From: Candidatus Helarchaeota archaeon
GTDB taxonomy: Archaea > Asgardarchaeota > Lokiarchaeia > Helarchaeales > HEL-GB-A
NCBI GenBank assembly: GCA_013375405.1
Contig: JABXJU010000265.1
Location: forward strand, 1 to 5,138
DNA length: 5,138 nucleotides
Direction of reading: 5' to 3'
In this document: positions 5,137-5,138 of the stretch, one piece after another
Position numbering within the stretch: position 1 is the stretch's first letter
Layout of the letters: every line of letters begins with the position of its first letter
The notes under the pieces: model-generated
Database searches by the model: none
What the model saw: the letters and a program-made list of their open reading frames with translations, nothing else
What the model was told of the DNA's origin: nothing
Program-made: the position numbers and the translations under genes

Positions 5137-5138
5137 GG

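Noticed and set aside
5119..5138. Plus-strand ATG at the right edge opening MTEEKI
   Set aside because: Only six codons are visible. A TATA-like AT stretch lies about 40 bp upstream, but the opposite strand offers a 40-codon protein-like frame, so it was not listed as a gene.
1..5138. tRNA, rRNA, CRISPR array, transposase, toxin-antitoxin or defence system
   Set aside because: No cloverleaf with a GTTCRA-type loop outside genes, no regularly spaced repeats, and no protein with motifs of these systems were found on either strand.

Overview
The window looks like chromosomal DNA from an AT-rich archaeon, most likely an Asgard (Promethearchaeota, Loki/Thor/Heimdall-type) lineage. The lineage is inferred from protein style, not from a marker gene. 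Two proteins on the right half have the longin/roadblock-like opening that Asgard genomes carry in large numbers ('RDIWIIEK..G..LFHRSYGS' and 'LGIAIQSQTGIPLF'). The first plus-strand gene has a TATA-like box about 26 bp before its ATG and no Shine-Dalgarno (SD) site, which is also archaeal in style. No rRNA, tRNA, CRISPR array, transposase or phage gene was seen.

Layout, left to right. (1) Positions 1-1132, minus strand: a tandem cluster of three small multi-helix membrane proteins that are paralogues of one another. The leftmost runs off the window edge. The two complete ones are each 137 aa once the start of the upstream one is corrected, and all three have the same strong SD core, GGAGATGR. 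(2) Positions 1133-1282: a divergent promoter region with one TATA-like box per direction. (3) Positions 1283-2615, plus strand: an unknown 78-aa helical protein followed 28 bp later by a galactokinase-type GHMP sugar kinase, ending at a T-rich terminator-like tract. (4) Positions 2671-2856, plus strand: a 61-aa extremely basic protein, probably nucleic-acid binding. (5) Positions 2969-3793 (plus) and 3790-4629 (minus): two convergent longin/roadblock-like proteins whose stop codons share the palindrome TTAA. (6) Positions 4630-5013: a 384-bp AT-rich gap with no convincing gene, followed at the right edge by what may be the last 40 codons of a minus-strand gene.

How the parts may work together. 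The sugar kinase would feed a sugar 1-phosphate into glycan or central metabolism; the small gene before it may be co-transcribed. The two longin-like proteins belong to a fold class that in eukaryotes builds GTPase regulators and membrane-trafficking complexes (Mon1-Ccz1, roadblock/Ragulator, MglB-like), so a role with Asgard small GTPases is a reasonable but unproven inference. The membrane-protein cluster and both small soluble proteins have no function I can assign.

No complete new system is evident. The best leads are the tandem family of small membrane proteins, the convergent longin pair, the kinase with altered substrate-site residues, and the basic mini-protein with a Tho1/SARNP-like 'RAQRLG' motif.
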